7,780 bases of DNA from Hellea sp. (GTDB lineage: Bacteria; Pseudomonadota; Alphaproteobacteria; Caulobacterales; Maricaulaceae): NCBI GenBank assembly GCA_020628635.1, contig JAHDEU010000059.1:1-7780 (forward strand), given 5' to 3'. Positions 1 to 6,823 of this stretch are shown one piece after another. The translations under genes and the position numbers were made by a program. The notes beneath the pieces were generated by a model. It had not been told where the DNA came from and made no database searches. It was given only the letters and a program-made list of their open reading frames with translations. Numbering within the stretch: position 1 is the stretch's first letter; every line of letters begins with the position of its first letter.

Positions 1-317
1 GCCTCGGCATCCAGTTCATCGCCTATATGGGCGCGCTGGAGGTCCGCCGCTGGGCTCCGAAGGGCGCGCCCGTCATCGGCTCCATCCGCGAAGCCGCCCG
101 CCGCGGCAAGGCAGCCAAGGGCATCGAGTATCACGACCTGATGGAACTGCTGCCCCGTCCGCTGGACGAGGTGCGCGAGTTGTTGGGCGTGACGCCGATG
201 ACGCAATATCCGAAGGTCCACGCGATGATGCTGGCAGCCGGGATCGACCCGTTCGAGGCCATCAGCGGACCCGTGGCGAGCACGGCGAAATCGTTGAACA
301 AGCAAACGGCGGCGTAA
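1..317 (+). CDS. 3' end of an unrecognised protein gene (partial)
   Basis: The reading frame is already open at the window edge (first complete codon at base 3) and runs 104 codons to a TAA at 315-317, so the true start lies upstream. The visible C-terminal part is mostly helical in character, with charged and hydrophobic residues alternating. It includes the stretches ALEVRRWAPKGAPVIGSI, YHDLMELLPRPLDEVRELLG and KVHAMMLAAGIDPFEAISG, and ends in a polar tail rich in S, K, T and A. There is no transmembrane segment, signal peptide or metal-binding cluster in this part. An ATG at 27 is in frame, but open coding continues upstream of it, so I do not take it as the start. I do not recognise the family and assign no function. 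That it is a real gene is supported by uniform GC-rich codon use and by a GC hairpin 7 bases after the stop codon. It converges on lptD. Confidence 0.7.
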   Translation, partial: LGIQFIAYMGALEVRRWAPKGAPVIGSIREAARRGKAAKGIEYHDLMELLPRPLDEVRELLGVTPMTQYPKVHAMMLAAGIDPFEAISGPVASTAKSLNKQTAA

Positions 318-324
318 GGCACGC

Positions 325-345
325 TCCCGGCCCTTGCGGCCGGGA
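325..345 (+). terminator. GC-rich hairpin just after the first gene, probable terminator
   Basis: An 8-bp perfect stem (TCCCGGCC paired with GGCCGGGA) closes a 5-base loop CTTGC. It begins 7 bases after the TAA of the upstream gene. The downstream tract is CCTTTCTC, a weak T-run, so intrinsic termination is plausible but not classical. Position and stem strength are the evidence; efficiency is inferred. Confidence 0.6.
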
Positions 346-410
346 CCTTTCTCGGTGGGCGTGATGTTGCGACCGCTCCCGATCTCAAAGGCTGAGCTTG
401 ACGAGAATGG

Positions 411-431
411 CCCCGGCCACGAGGGCCGGGG
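411..431. repeat. Second GC-rich hairpin similar to the one at 325-345
   Basis: A perfect 8-bp stem (CCCCGGCC paired with GGCCGGGG) closes a 5-base loop ACGAG. Seven of the eight stem pairs (CCCGGCC/GGCCGGG) are the same as in the hairpin 66 bases upstream, while the loops differ. There is no T-run immediately after it. It could be a backup terminator, an RNA-stabilising element or a relic of a duplicated hairpin; the sequence does not decide. Confidence 0.5.
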
Positions 432-504
432 ACGAGTGGGCCAAGCCTATCTTTGCTCATCGAGCCGCGCCAGAGACCCATCAAGGCTCAAGAGCCTGAC
501 CCTT

Positions 505-721
505 CCAACTCCTCCCCTCTTAGGGGTCGAGCCCAAAGGGCCGCGAAGCGGACCGACGGCGAGGGTCGCCACGAGCGCAGCGAGTTGGTGACGGAGGGGT
601 AAAGTCACTCCGTCGTCAGAGAGGAGACACCTCACCCCTCCGACCTTCGCTTCGCTCGGCCCCTCACCGTCGGTCCGCGCTGCGGCCCTTTGGGCTCGAC
701 CCCTGAGAGGGGAGGAGTTGG
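505..721. repeat. Long imperfect palindrome (about 217 bases) between convergent genes
   Basis: The outer arms, 505-559 and 667-721, are 55 bases each and are reverse complements at 51 of 55 positions. The inner arms (about 560-606 and 627-666) remain recognisably inverted, sharing GAGGG, GCC, GAGCG, AGCGA and CGGAGGGGT blocks separated by small insertions. They meet at an unpaired centre of about 20 bases. The left outer arm itself holds three short hairpins with 3-base loops: CCCCT/AGGGG (514-526), GCCC/GGGC (531-541) and CCGC/GCGG (541-551). The same three occur in mirror order in the right arm. The element contains no transposase and no gene. It resembles the palindromic intergenic repeats seen in many alphaproteobacterial genomes, which is recalled from general familiarity and not tested here. 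As RNA it could fold into a long stem from either strand and end transcription of both neighbours. Confidence 0.8.
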
Positions 722-793
722 AGTGGAGAGACTAGCCAGCTTTTCTCGTCGCGTCGGCATCAGCAAGGCCGGTCCAGCACGGACAACCGCCCC

Positions 794-3196
794 CTAATTG
801 AAGCTCCCCAGCGTCAACAGGGTGAAGCGCACGCCGACATTGGTGTCGTTGCGGATCAGGTCGTTGTCGAATTCGCGCGTGGCCCAGTAGAGTTCCAGCA
901 AGGAGCAGTCGTCGCGGTAGCCGATCGAGCCGGTCTGGCGGCGGGTGACGTTGCGGTCGATGTCCCGCACGGCGCTGTAGGTCAGGGACAGGCGGCGCGT
1001 CGGCTTGAGCCTGATCCTGCCCGTCACCTCCTGCGTCGGCGCGCCAATCGGTGTGAGCGGATCGGGTGCGGCGTCGTTGAGATTGAAATAGGCGCCCGAC
1101 AGGTCGACATATCTGGACCGCGCCGTCAGCCGGGATTCGATCCGGGTGAAGCGGCTCAGGTCGTCATTGTAGCGGATGCGCGTATTCGATTCGAGTGTAT
1201 TGCCGAAGGTCAGGCCGAGCTCGCCGACATATTCGGAACTGTCGTCGAACAGGCCGGAGCCGAGTGTGAAGCGCTCATCCGCGTCGCTGGCGAACGACCG
1301 CCCGCCAAAGAGCGAGAACTCGCTGTCACGGCCCAGCACGGAGGAACGCGCGGTGAAGTTCGCGCCGACATCGATGCGCGTCCCGGTCTGGAAGAAGTCG
1401 AACCCGTCCGCCTTGTTGCGCTCGAACAGAAGCGACGGGTCGAGTTCCGGCGACTGGCCGTCCTCGAACAGGAAGGCGTCGGTCACGGGATCGCGGAATT
1501 CGTCCAGCTTGGGGTTCCCGAAGCTGTGCGTGGCCAGCACGCGCGGCTCGAACAGAAGCGTCGTGTCGCTGCCCGCCCGGCGGCTGATGAAAGGATAGCG
1601 GATTTCCACTCCGGCCTGGCCGAGCGTGCGCGAGAACGACAGCGAGTCCAGCCCCTCGTCCGGCAGATTGGACCGTGAGTCGTCCGGCTCGATGTCATAG
1701 GCGTCGAACCGCCCCCAGGCGAAGGGCTTCACCTCGAAACCCAGCGGGGTGATCCAGGTCTTCTGGTAGTCGGCCGACACGGAACTGCGTCCGTAATCCG
1801 CGCCCTCGTCCCGGGTGAGGTAGCTCGCCTCGCCCGACAGCGAGAACAGACCGCCCAGCAGGGGGTCGGTCTTGACGAGGTCGGCCTTGATCTGCGGCAG
1901 GATGGTCGGCAGCACATCGTCATTGTCCGGGGAGAATCGGATCAGGTCCGAATCCTCGATCGCGGTGTAGCGCTCGAACAGGCGCTGATAGGTCGCGGCG
2001 GAGGCCGACACGCGGTAGTCGCGGCCCTGCGCCGCGATGAAGGCCTGGGATGTGTTGGTCCGGCGCTCGCCGATCAGCAGCCCGTTCGTGCGGAAATCCT
2101 GCGCCAGGCTGTAGCGCTGCAGCAGCGTGTCATCGCTCTGCGTCTGCACGGTGTAGCCATAGCTGAGCGCCTCGGTCGGCCGGAAATAGCCGTCCACGAA
2201 GAGATGACCGATCGCGCCCGGACCGTCCGCGACATTGTCGGGATTGCGGAACAATGCCGGGTCGTCCAGCCTGCGCCCGTCGCGGTCGAAAATGGCGTCA
2301 TAGCCTATCGATCCGTCCATCACGATCTCGCCGGTCGCGAACAGGCGGCGGCCCTGCAGCTCCAGGATCGGATTGACCTTGGAAAACAGATGCGGCGTGA
2401 TCGTCGCCTCGGTGTAGTCGTCGATCGCCCAATAGTAGGGAAGCTTCAGCGTCAGCCCGCGCGCGCCGGAGTTGGAAAAGCCCGGCGTCAGCAGGCCGGA
2501 TGCGCGGTCCTCGCTCGGGTCGGGATGGGCGAGATAGGGCGTGTAGAAGACCGGCACGCCGAACAGCTCGAACACCGCGTCGTTGTAGCGGATGGTGCGC
2601 GTGTCCTCGTCCTGCCTGACCTTGCGCGCGCGCAACCGCCAGGTCGGAGTTTTCTCGTCGCCGTCGGCCGTGCAGAGCGGGCACGCCGTATAGGTCGCGT
2701 TGAACAGCTCGATCTCGCCGGATTCGGAGCGCGTGACGAAACGCGCCGCCGTGGTCGCGCCCGAGGCGAGCCGGGCGGTGAAATTGGCCGCCGTGCCCGC
2801 TTGCAGCTCGTCGGAGAGTTCCAGCTTGTCGGCATATTGCACGTCGCCGGCCGCGTCGATCAGCACCACATTGCCCGTCGCCAGCACGGAGCCCGTGTTG
2901 ATGTTGTAGTCCACCCGGTCGGCGCGCAAGGAACGGTCCTGATAGCGGCCGTCGACCTCGCCGATCGCGGTCAGCACGCCGCCCGCCTCGTCATTGATCA
3001 GCTCGTCCGCTTCCAGATAGATCGTGTCGGGATCGCGGAACGGGCTGTTGGCCGGAAGGTCGAGCGTGCGGCCCGAACTTGTGCTGGGTGCGATCTGCGC
3101 GACAGCCGGACTCGCGCCCAGCGCCGCCATGCCGCCGAGCAGGGCCGCGCCGCACAGCAGGGCCCGGAGGGTGGATGTGGGGAAGCGTCGGCTCAT
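794..3196 (-). CDS. lptD: LPS-assembly protein LptD (outer-membrane LPS translocon)
   Basis: LptD is the outer-membrane beta-barrel that, with the lipoprotein LptE, receives LPS from the periplasmic Lpt bridge and inserts it into the outer leaflet. The 800-residue product has a signal peptide with cleavage likely after AVA (residues 31-33) before Q34. An OstA/LptA-like periplasmic domain spans about residues 55-160 (IYLEADELIND, GEVDGRYQDRSLRADRVDY, LATGNVVL). It is followed by the family motif YTACPLC at 169-175 and the stretch VFELFGVPVFYTPYLAHPDP at 208-227. The rest, to 800, is beta-barrel with many alternating aromatic and polar strands, ending near FTLLTLGSFN. Apart from C15 in the signal peptide, the cysteines are C172, C175 and C764, so a disulfide between the periplasmic domain and the barrel end is plausible, as in E. 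coli LptD. The start is ATG at 3196; the nearest purine-rich ribosome site (GAGGGG, 3215-3220) is about 18 bases away, longer than usual, but no better start precedes the signal peptide. No surA, pdxA or rsmA gene, the usual downstream partners, follows within the window. Identity is firm; the symbol rests on domain order and motifs. Confidence 0.93.
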   Translation of the reverse strand: MSRRFPTSTLRALLCGAALLGGMAALGASPAVAQIAPSTSSGRTLDLPANSPFRDPDTIYLEADELINDEAGGVLTAIGEVDGRYQDRSLRADRVDYNINTGSVLATGNVVLIDAAGDVQYADKLELSDELQAGTAANFTARLASGATTAARFVTRSESGEIELFNATYTACPLCTADGDEKTPTWRLRARKVRQDEDTRTIRYNDAVFELFGVPVFYTPYLAHPDPSEDRASGLLTPGFSNSGARGLTLKLPYYWAIDDYTEATITPHLFSKVNPILELQGRRLFATGEIVMDGSIGYDAIFDRDGRRLDDPALFRNPDNVADGPGAIGHLFVDGYFRPTEALSYGYTVQTQSDDTLLQRYSLAQDFRTNGLLIGERRTNTSQAFIAAQGRDYRVSASAATYQRLFERYTAIEDSDLIRFSPDNDDVLPTILPQIKADLVKTDPLLGGLFSLSGEASYLTRDEGADYGRSSVSADYQKTWITPLGFEVKPFAWGRFDAYDIEPDDSRSNLPDEGLDSLSFSRTLGQAGVEIRYPFISRRAGSDTTLLFEPRVLATHSFGNPKLDEFRDPVTDAFLFEDGQSPELDPSLLFERNKADGFDFFQTGTRIDVGANFTARSSVLGRDSEFSLFGGRSFASDADERFTLGSGLFDDSSEYVGELGLTFGNTLESNTRIRYNDDLSRFTRIESRLTARSRYVDLSGAYFNLNDAAPDPLTPIGAPTQEVTGRIRLKPTRRLSLTYSAVRDIDRNVTRRQTGSIGYRDDCSLLELYWATREFDNDLIRNDTNVGVRFTLLTLGSFN

Positions 3197-3518
3197 GGCG
3201 GCGTGGATGGTCGTCCCCTCTGGCAGGCCGCGCGCAGCTCATGCCAGTCGCGCCGCAGACCCTAGCGCCTTAGCTGCGCCGATGGCTGCGGTCCACGCCG
3301 CGATGCGCAAAAAAATCGCCCGCGTTCATTAAATCTTGCGAAGGCTGTGGGACAGGCCACGCTTAACGACGTGCGAATGCGCGCAAATGTCCGCCAGAAC
3401 CGGGTTTCCAGCCGGGGTTTGGCGCACGAAGGTGTTGGGCTGGTGTGGCTGCGCGCTGCTCTGGCCAAGGTTGTATGCGTTCCCTACATGGGTGTGCAGA
3501 CGGGAGAATGGTCCGGCT
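3197..3518. promoter_or_regulatory. Divergent intergenic region between lptD and the secretion operon
   Basis: These 322 bases separate the starts of lptD (minus) and the ABC exporter (plus), so promoters for both directions should lie here. The most AT-rich part is around 3308-3335 (a run of seven A, then GTTCATTAAATCTTGCG), and a second AT-rich patch CTTAACGAC lies at 3362-3370. I cannot fit a convincing -35/-10 pair with consensus spacing on either strand. Two TTAA tetramers (3329-3332 and 3363-3366) are too far apart for a standard CtrA site. No riboswitch or attenuator was recognised. Confidence 0.5.
3502..3506 (+). promoter_or_regulatory. Ribosome binding site that decides the exporter start
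   Basis: GGGAG at 3502-3506 sits 12 bases ahead of the ATG at 3519. The reading frame is open further upstream to a TTG at 3336, but that codon has no Shine-Dalgarno sequence close to it. The extra 61 residues it would add are rich in W, C and R and unlike the family N-terminus. The site therefore favours 3519. Confidence 0.55.
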
Positions 3519-5459
3519 ATGGCGAACGGGGCAAAACAAATCGGCGCAGACGGCCAGGCCCACGCCGCGCCGACGGGGATGCGCTCGCCGGTCGGCGAGG
3601 TGCTTGGCCGCGCCCGCTCCGCCTTCATGGGCGTCGGCGTGTTCTCGTTTTTCGTCAACCTGCTGATGCTGACGGGCCCGATCTACATGCTGCAGGTCTA
3701 TGACCGCGTGCTGCTGAGCTCCTCCATGGAAACGCTGATCTTCATCTCCGTGGCCATGGTGCTACTCTATCTGTTCATGGGCGTGTTCGATTTCTTCCGC
3801 TCCCGCGTGCTGGTGCGCGTGGCCGACGACTTCGAGGAGGTGATGAACGACCAGACCTTCACCGCCTGGCTGCGCAGCTCCACCAAGGGCGGTCCGGCAG
3901 CCAGGGCCCAGCCCATGAGCGACATCGCCACCTTGCGCCAGTTCCTGTCGGGCAATGCGCCGGGCACGTTTTTCGACCTGCCCTGGGCGCCGCTCTTCAT
4001 TGCGCTGATCTTCTTCCTGCACTGGACGCTGGGCGTGCTGGCGGTCGTGGGCTCGCTCATCATATTCACCTCGGCCTGGATCAGCTCGCGCCGCACGGAA
4101 ACGCCTTTGAAAGAGAGCCTCAAGCTCCGCCGTGCCGAACAGGCCTTTGCGGGCACGGCGCAGCGCAATGCGGAAAGCATCCAGGCCATGGGCATGGGCG
4201 AAAACATCCGCGCACGCTGGGCGCAGTTCAACACGCAAGGCGCCCGCGAGACCGTGAATGCAGCCGACCGCACGGGCGGCGGATCGGCCTTCACCAAGGC
4301 GTTTCGCATGTTCCTGCAGTCGGCCATGCTGGGCGCGGGCGGTGCGCTCGCCATCCAGCAGATCATCACGCCCGGCGCGATGATCGCCGGCTCCATCATC
4401 CTGGGACGCGCGCTCGCGCCCGTGCAGATGATCATCGGCCAGTGGCGCTCCATCGGCGCGGCCAAGGAGGCCTATAACCGGCTCAACGACTTCCATCTCG
4501 AAGACCTGTCGCGTCCCACGCCGACGCAGCTGCCCGCCCCAACGGGCGTGCTGACGGTGGAGAATGTGACCGCCGGGCCTCCGGGTGCCTCGACGGCCGT
4601 GCTGACGGGCCTGAATTTCGGCGTGCGTCCGGGCCAGGGGCTGGGCGTGATCGGACCCAGCGCGTCGGGCAAATCCACGCTTGCCCGCCTGCTCGTCGGT
4701 GTGTGGATGCCGCAACGTGGCTCCATCCGGCTGGACGGCGCGACCTATGACCAGTGGGACCGCGAGACGGTCGGCCGCCACATCGGCTACCTGCCGCAAA
4801 CGGTGGAGCTGTTCGACGGGACCATCGCCGAGAACATCGCGCGGTTCGACCCGCAGGCGACCGACGAGGCTGTCGTGGGCGCGGCCAAATGGGCGGGCGT
4901 GCACGAGATGATCCTGCAAATGCCGGACGGCTACGAGACCCGCGTCGGCATCGGGCATGCCGTGCTGTCGGGCGGGCAGAACCAGCGCATCGGCCTGGCC
5001 CGCGCGCTCTACGGCGAGCCCAAGCTGATCGTGCTGGACGAACCCAATGCCAATCTCGACCATGCGGGCGACCAGGCCCTGACCCACGCCATCGCGCAGG
5101 CGCGAAGCAAGCGTTGCGCGGTCATCGTCATGGCGCACCGCCCGTCGGCCATTGCGGCCGTGGACCTGATCCTTTCGCTCAAGGACGGCAAACAGGAAGC
5201 CTTCGGGCCGAAGGACGAGGTCATGGCAGCCCTGCGCGAACGCGCCGCCGCCGCCGGGGCGACCAAGGTCAAGAAGGCCGCCACGCAGGCTGGAACCGTG
5301 GGCGCCAAACCGTCTGTCCCGACGACCGGATCCGTGCCCCTCCGGCCCGTTACCTCCGCTGTGTCCGGGGCGAAGCCACCCGCGCGGAAGCCAAGCGTGC
5401 TATCCGCGCCCAACAAGCCCTTCCTCGGCCAGCCGACAAAACCGGAGCCGAAGTCGTGA
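3519..5459 (+). CDS. Type I secretion ABC transporter, permease/ATPase (PrtD/AprD/RsaD-like)
   Basis: This is the inner-membrane energy-coupling component of a type I secretion system: ATP hydrolysis drives export of an unfolded protein, usually one with a C-terminal signal, through a channel with HlyD and TolC partners. The 646-residue product (ATG at 3519) has a short cytoplasmic lead and no peptidase-like N-terminal domain. A transmembrane domain covers about 36-305, with hydrophobic segments near 36-58, 72-92, 153-188 and 264-303 and the family-typical GPIYMLQVYDRVL at 53-65. The nucleotide-binding domain follows, from about 344: Walker A GPSASGKST (379-387), Q-loop Q427 in YLPQTVELFDGTI, signature LSGGQNQR (483-490), Walker B with catalytic E508 in IVLDEPNANLD, and H-loop H540 in MAHRP. 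All catalytic motifs are intact. A tail of about 65 residues rich in P, A, K, T and S (about 580-646) follows. The stop overlaps the HlyD-family start by 4 bases (GTGA), so the two are surely co-translated. The exported substrate is not visible here. The PrtD-type family is clear; calling it RsaD would need the substrate gene. Confidence 0.92.
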   Translation: MANGAKQIGADGQAHAAPTGMRSPVGEVLGRARSAFMGVGVFSFFVNLLMLTGPIYMLQVYDRVLLSSSMETLIFISVAMVLLYLFMGVFDFFRSRVLVRVADDFEEVMNDQTFTAWLRSSTKGGPAARAQPMSDIATLRQFLSGNAPGTFFDLPWAPLFIALIFFLHWTLGVLAVVGSLIIFTSAWISSRRTETPLKESLKLRRAEQAFAGTAQRNAESIQAMGMGENIRARWAQFNTQGARETVNAADRTGGGSAFTKAFRMFLQSAMLGAGGALAIQQIITPGAMIAGSIILGRALAPVQMIIGQWRSIGAAKEAYNRLNDFHLEDLSRPTPTQLPAPTGVLTVENVTAGPPGASTAVLTGLNFGVRPGQGLGVIGPSASGKSTLARLLVGVWMPQRGSIRLDGATYDQWDRETVGRHIGYLPQTVELFDGTIAENIARFDPQATDEAVVGAAKWAGVHEMILQMPDGYETRVGIGHAVLSGGQNQRIGLARALYGEPKLIVLDEPNANLDHAGDQALTHAIAQARSKRCAVIVMAHRPSAIAAVDLILSLKDGKQEAFGPKDEVMAALRERAAAAGATKVKKAATQAGTVGAKPSVPTTGSVPLRPVTSAVSGAKPPARKPSVLSAPNKPFLGQPTKPEPKS

Positions 5460-6823
5460 ACGCCCAGACCCCCATCCAGCTGCCGCCGGACATGGCCGCC
5501 ATGCTCGGCGGAGCGGCGGCGCCTGCGCCCAAAGCGCCCGCCTATCAGCGCTACCTGCGCGTCGGCTACCTCGCCATTGCCCTGCTGGTGTTCGGCCTGT
5601 TCGGCTGGGCGGCCGTGTCGCCGATCAAGGGCGCGGTGCTCGCCACCGGTTTCGTCGCCGTGGACGGCAAGCCCGCCGTGATCCAGCATCTGGACGGCGG
5701 CATGGTGGGCGAGATCTTCGTGCGCGACGGCGTGCAGGTCGCCCAAGGCGACCCGCTGATCCGCCTCGACCCGACCGAAATCGACGCCAGCCGCGAGATC
5801 GTGGAAGTGCAGCTCAACGAGACGCGCGCCCTCGTGCAGCGCCTGATCGCGGAGCGCGACAACGCGCCCGTGATCGACTTTCCGGACGACCTGATCCTCG
5901 CAGCCTCCGAGCAGCCCCGCGTGCGCCGCGCCGTGGACGGCCAGCGCTCGCTGTTCGAGGCCCGCCGCGACGCGCTGACGGGCCAGGTCTCGCAGCTGCG
6001 CCAGCGCATCACGCAATCGGAGTCGCAGATCGAGGGGCTGGCCGCCCTGATCCGGTCCAACCAGGACCAGCTCGCCAAAGTGCGCGAAGAGACCGCGGAC
6101 AAGCAGGTCCTGCTCGCCAAGGGCTTCATCGGCAAGCCCGCCGTGCTGGCGCTGGAGCGCGAACAGCTCCGCCTGCAGGGCGACCTGCAATCGCGCCAGT
6201 CCGACATCGACCGGCTGCGCGGCCAGATCCGCGAAACCCGCGGCCAGATCGACCAGCTCACCCGCGACCGCCAGGCCGAAGTGCTCACGGACCTCCGCCG
6301 CGCCGAAGCCGAAGCGTCGGGTTTCCGCGAACAGATGACGGCGGCTTCCGCCCAGGCCGGCCGTGTCTTGATCACCGCGCCCGTCGCCGGCACGGTCCAC
6401 AATCTCGCCATGACCACCACGGGCGGCGTCGTGCAGCCCGCCATGGAGCTGATGCAGATCATCCCGTCCGACGCGGACCTCATCATCCTGACACAAGTCC
6501 AGCCCGGCGATGTCGATCAGGTCTATCCCGGACAGGAGGCCCGCATCCGCCTGTCGGCCTTCAACGCCCGCACCACGCCGGAGCTTAACGGTTCCGTGGT
6601 GCGCGTTGCACCGGACCGGCTGGTCGATCCGGCCACGGGCTTTCCCTATTACGAAGTGCAGCTGGAAATCCCGACCGATGAACTCGCGCGACTGCCCGAC
6701 AATCTCACGCTGATTCCCGGCATGCCGGCCGAAGCCTTCATGCAGACCGAGTCGCGCACCGTGCTCAACTACCTCCTGAAGCCCGCCCTCGACGCGCTCA
6801 GCCGTGCCGGACGCGAGGAGTAG
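5456..6823 (+). CDS. Type I secretion membrane fusion protein, HlyD/PrtE family
   Basis: This periplasmic adaptor joins the ABC exporter to an outer-membrane TolC-like channel. The 455-residue product starts at GTG 5456, with GGAG at 5444-5447 spaced 8 bases ahead. It has a cytoplasmic N-terminus, one transmembrane helix at about 34-54 (VGYLAIALLVFGLFGWAAV), and the first half of a lipoyl-like domain at 71-107 (IQHLDGGMVGEIFVRDGVQV). A long alpha-helical coiled coil rich in Q, E and R runs over about 110-300. The second lipoyl half is at 304-341 (VLITAPVAGTVHNLAM), followed by a beta-barrel region over about 342-425. The C-terminal motif GMPAEAFMQTESRTVLNYLL at 422-441 is typical of the family. 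Length and domain order match PrtE/RsaE-like proteins. It overlaps the ABC gene by 4 bases and the following glycosyltransferase frame by 20 bases, showing one operon. The GTG start is preferred because it gives the overlap and a good ribosome site; the ATG codons a few residues downstream (residues 13 and 16) are alternatives. Confidence 0.92.
   Translation: MNAQTPIQLPPDMAAMLGGAAAPAPKAPAYQRYLRVGYLAIALLVFGLFGWAAVSPIKGAVLATGFVAVDGKPAVIQHLDGGMVGEIFVRDGVQVAQGDPLIRLDPTEIDASREIVEVQLNETRALVQRLIAERDNAPVIDFPDDLILAASEQPRVRRAVDGQRSLFEARRDALTGQVSQLRQRITQSESQIEGLAALIRSNQDQLAKVREETADKQVLLAKGFIGKPAVLALEREQLRLQGDLQSRQSDIDRLRGQIRETRGQIDQLTRDRQAEVLTDLRRAEAEASGFREQMTAASAQAGRVLITAPVAGTVHNLAMTTTGGVVQPAMELMQIIPSDADLIILTQVQPGDVDQVYPGQEARIRLSAFNARTTPELNGSVVRVAPDRLVDPATGFPYYEVQLEIPTDELARLPDNLTLIPGMPAEAFMQTESRTVLNYLLKPALDALSRAGREE

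Larger units (their letters stand above)
318..793. other. Non-coding region between convergent genes
   Basis: These 476 bases separate the stop of the upstream partial gene (plus strand) from the stop of lptD (minus strand). The content is two GC-rich hairpins (325-345 and 411-431), a tiny hairpin with AGGCTC/GAGCCT arms (484-497), and the long palindrome at 505-721, each described separately or in this entry. Bases 346-410 and 722-793 show no gene, tRNA or recognisable RNA fold. Short open frames crossing the region on both strands are low-complexity readings of the palindrome and have no ribosome binding site or family resemblance. Both flanking genes end here, so promoters are not expected; transcription termination and repeat structure are the likely contents. 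Confidence 0.7.

Noticed and set aside
334..635. Small open frames on both strands across the palindrome
   Set aside because: They read the repeat itself, are low in complexity, and have no supported start or homology.
505..721. CRISPR array or insertion sequence
   Set aside because: There are no regularly spaced direct repeats and no transposase; the repeat is a single inverted pair.
2204..3265. 353-codon plus-strand open frame opposite lptD
   Set aside because: It overlaps the LptD signal peptide and OstA-like domain in antisense; its composition is R/A/G/V-rich and no family or ribosome site supports it.
3329..3366. Possible CtrA binding site from two TTAA tetramers
   Set aside because: The tetramers are 30 bases apart, not 7, and neither is followed by the full half-site sequence.
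3336..3518. 61-residue N-terminal extension of the ABC exporter from TTG 3336
   Set aside because: TTG start with no clear ribosome site, atypical W/C/R-rich sequence, and it would leave only 139 bases for divergent promoters; ATG 3519 has GGGAG ahead of it.
3762..5138. 458-codon minus-strand open frame opposite the ABC gene
   Set aside because: Antisense to intact Walker A, signature and Walker B motifs; its product has the H/R/G/A-rich composition of a shadow frame and no recognisable family.
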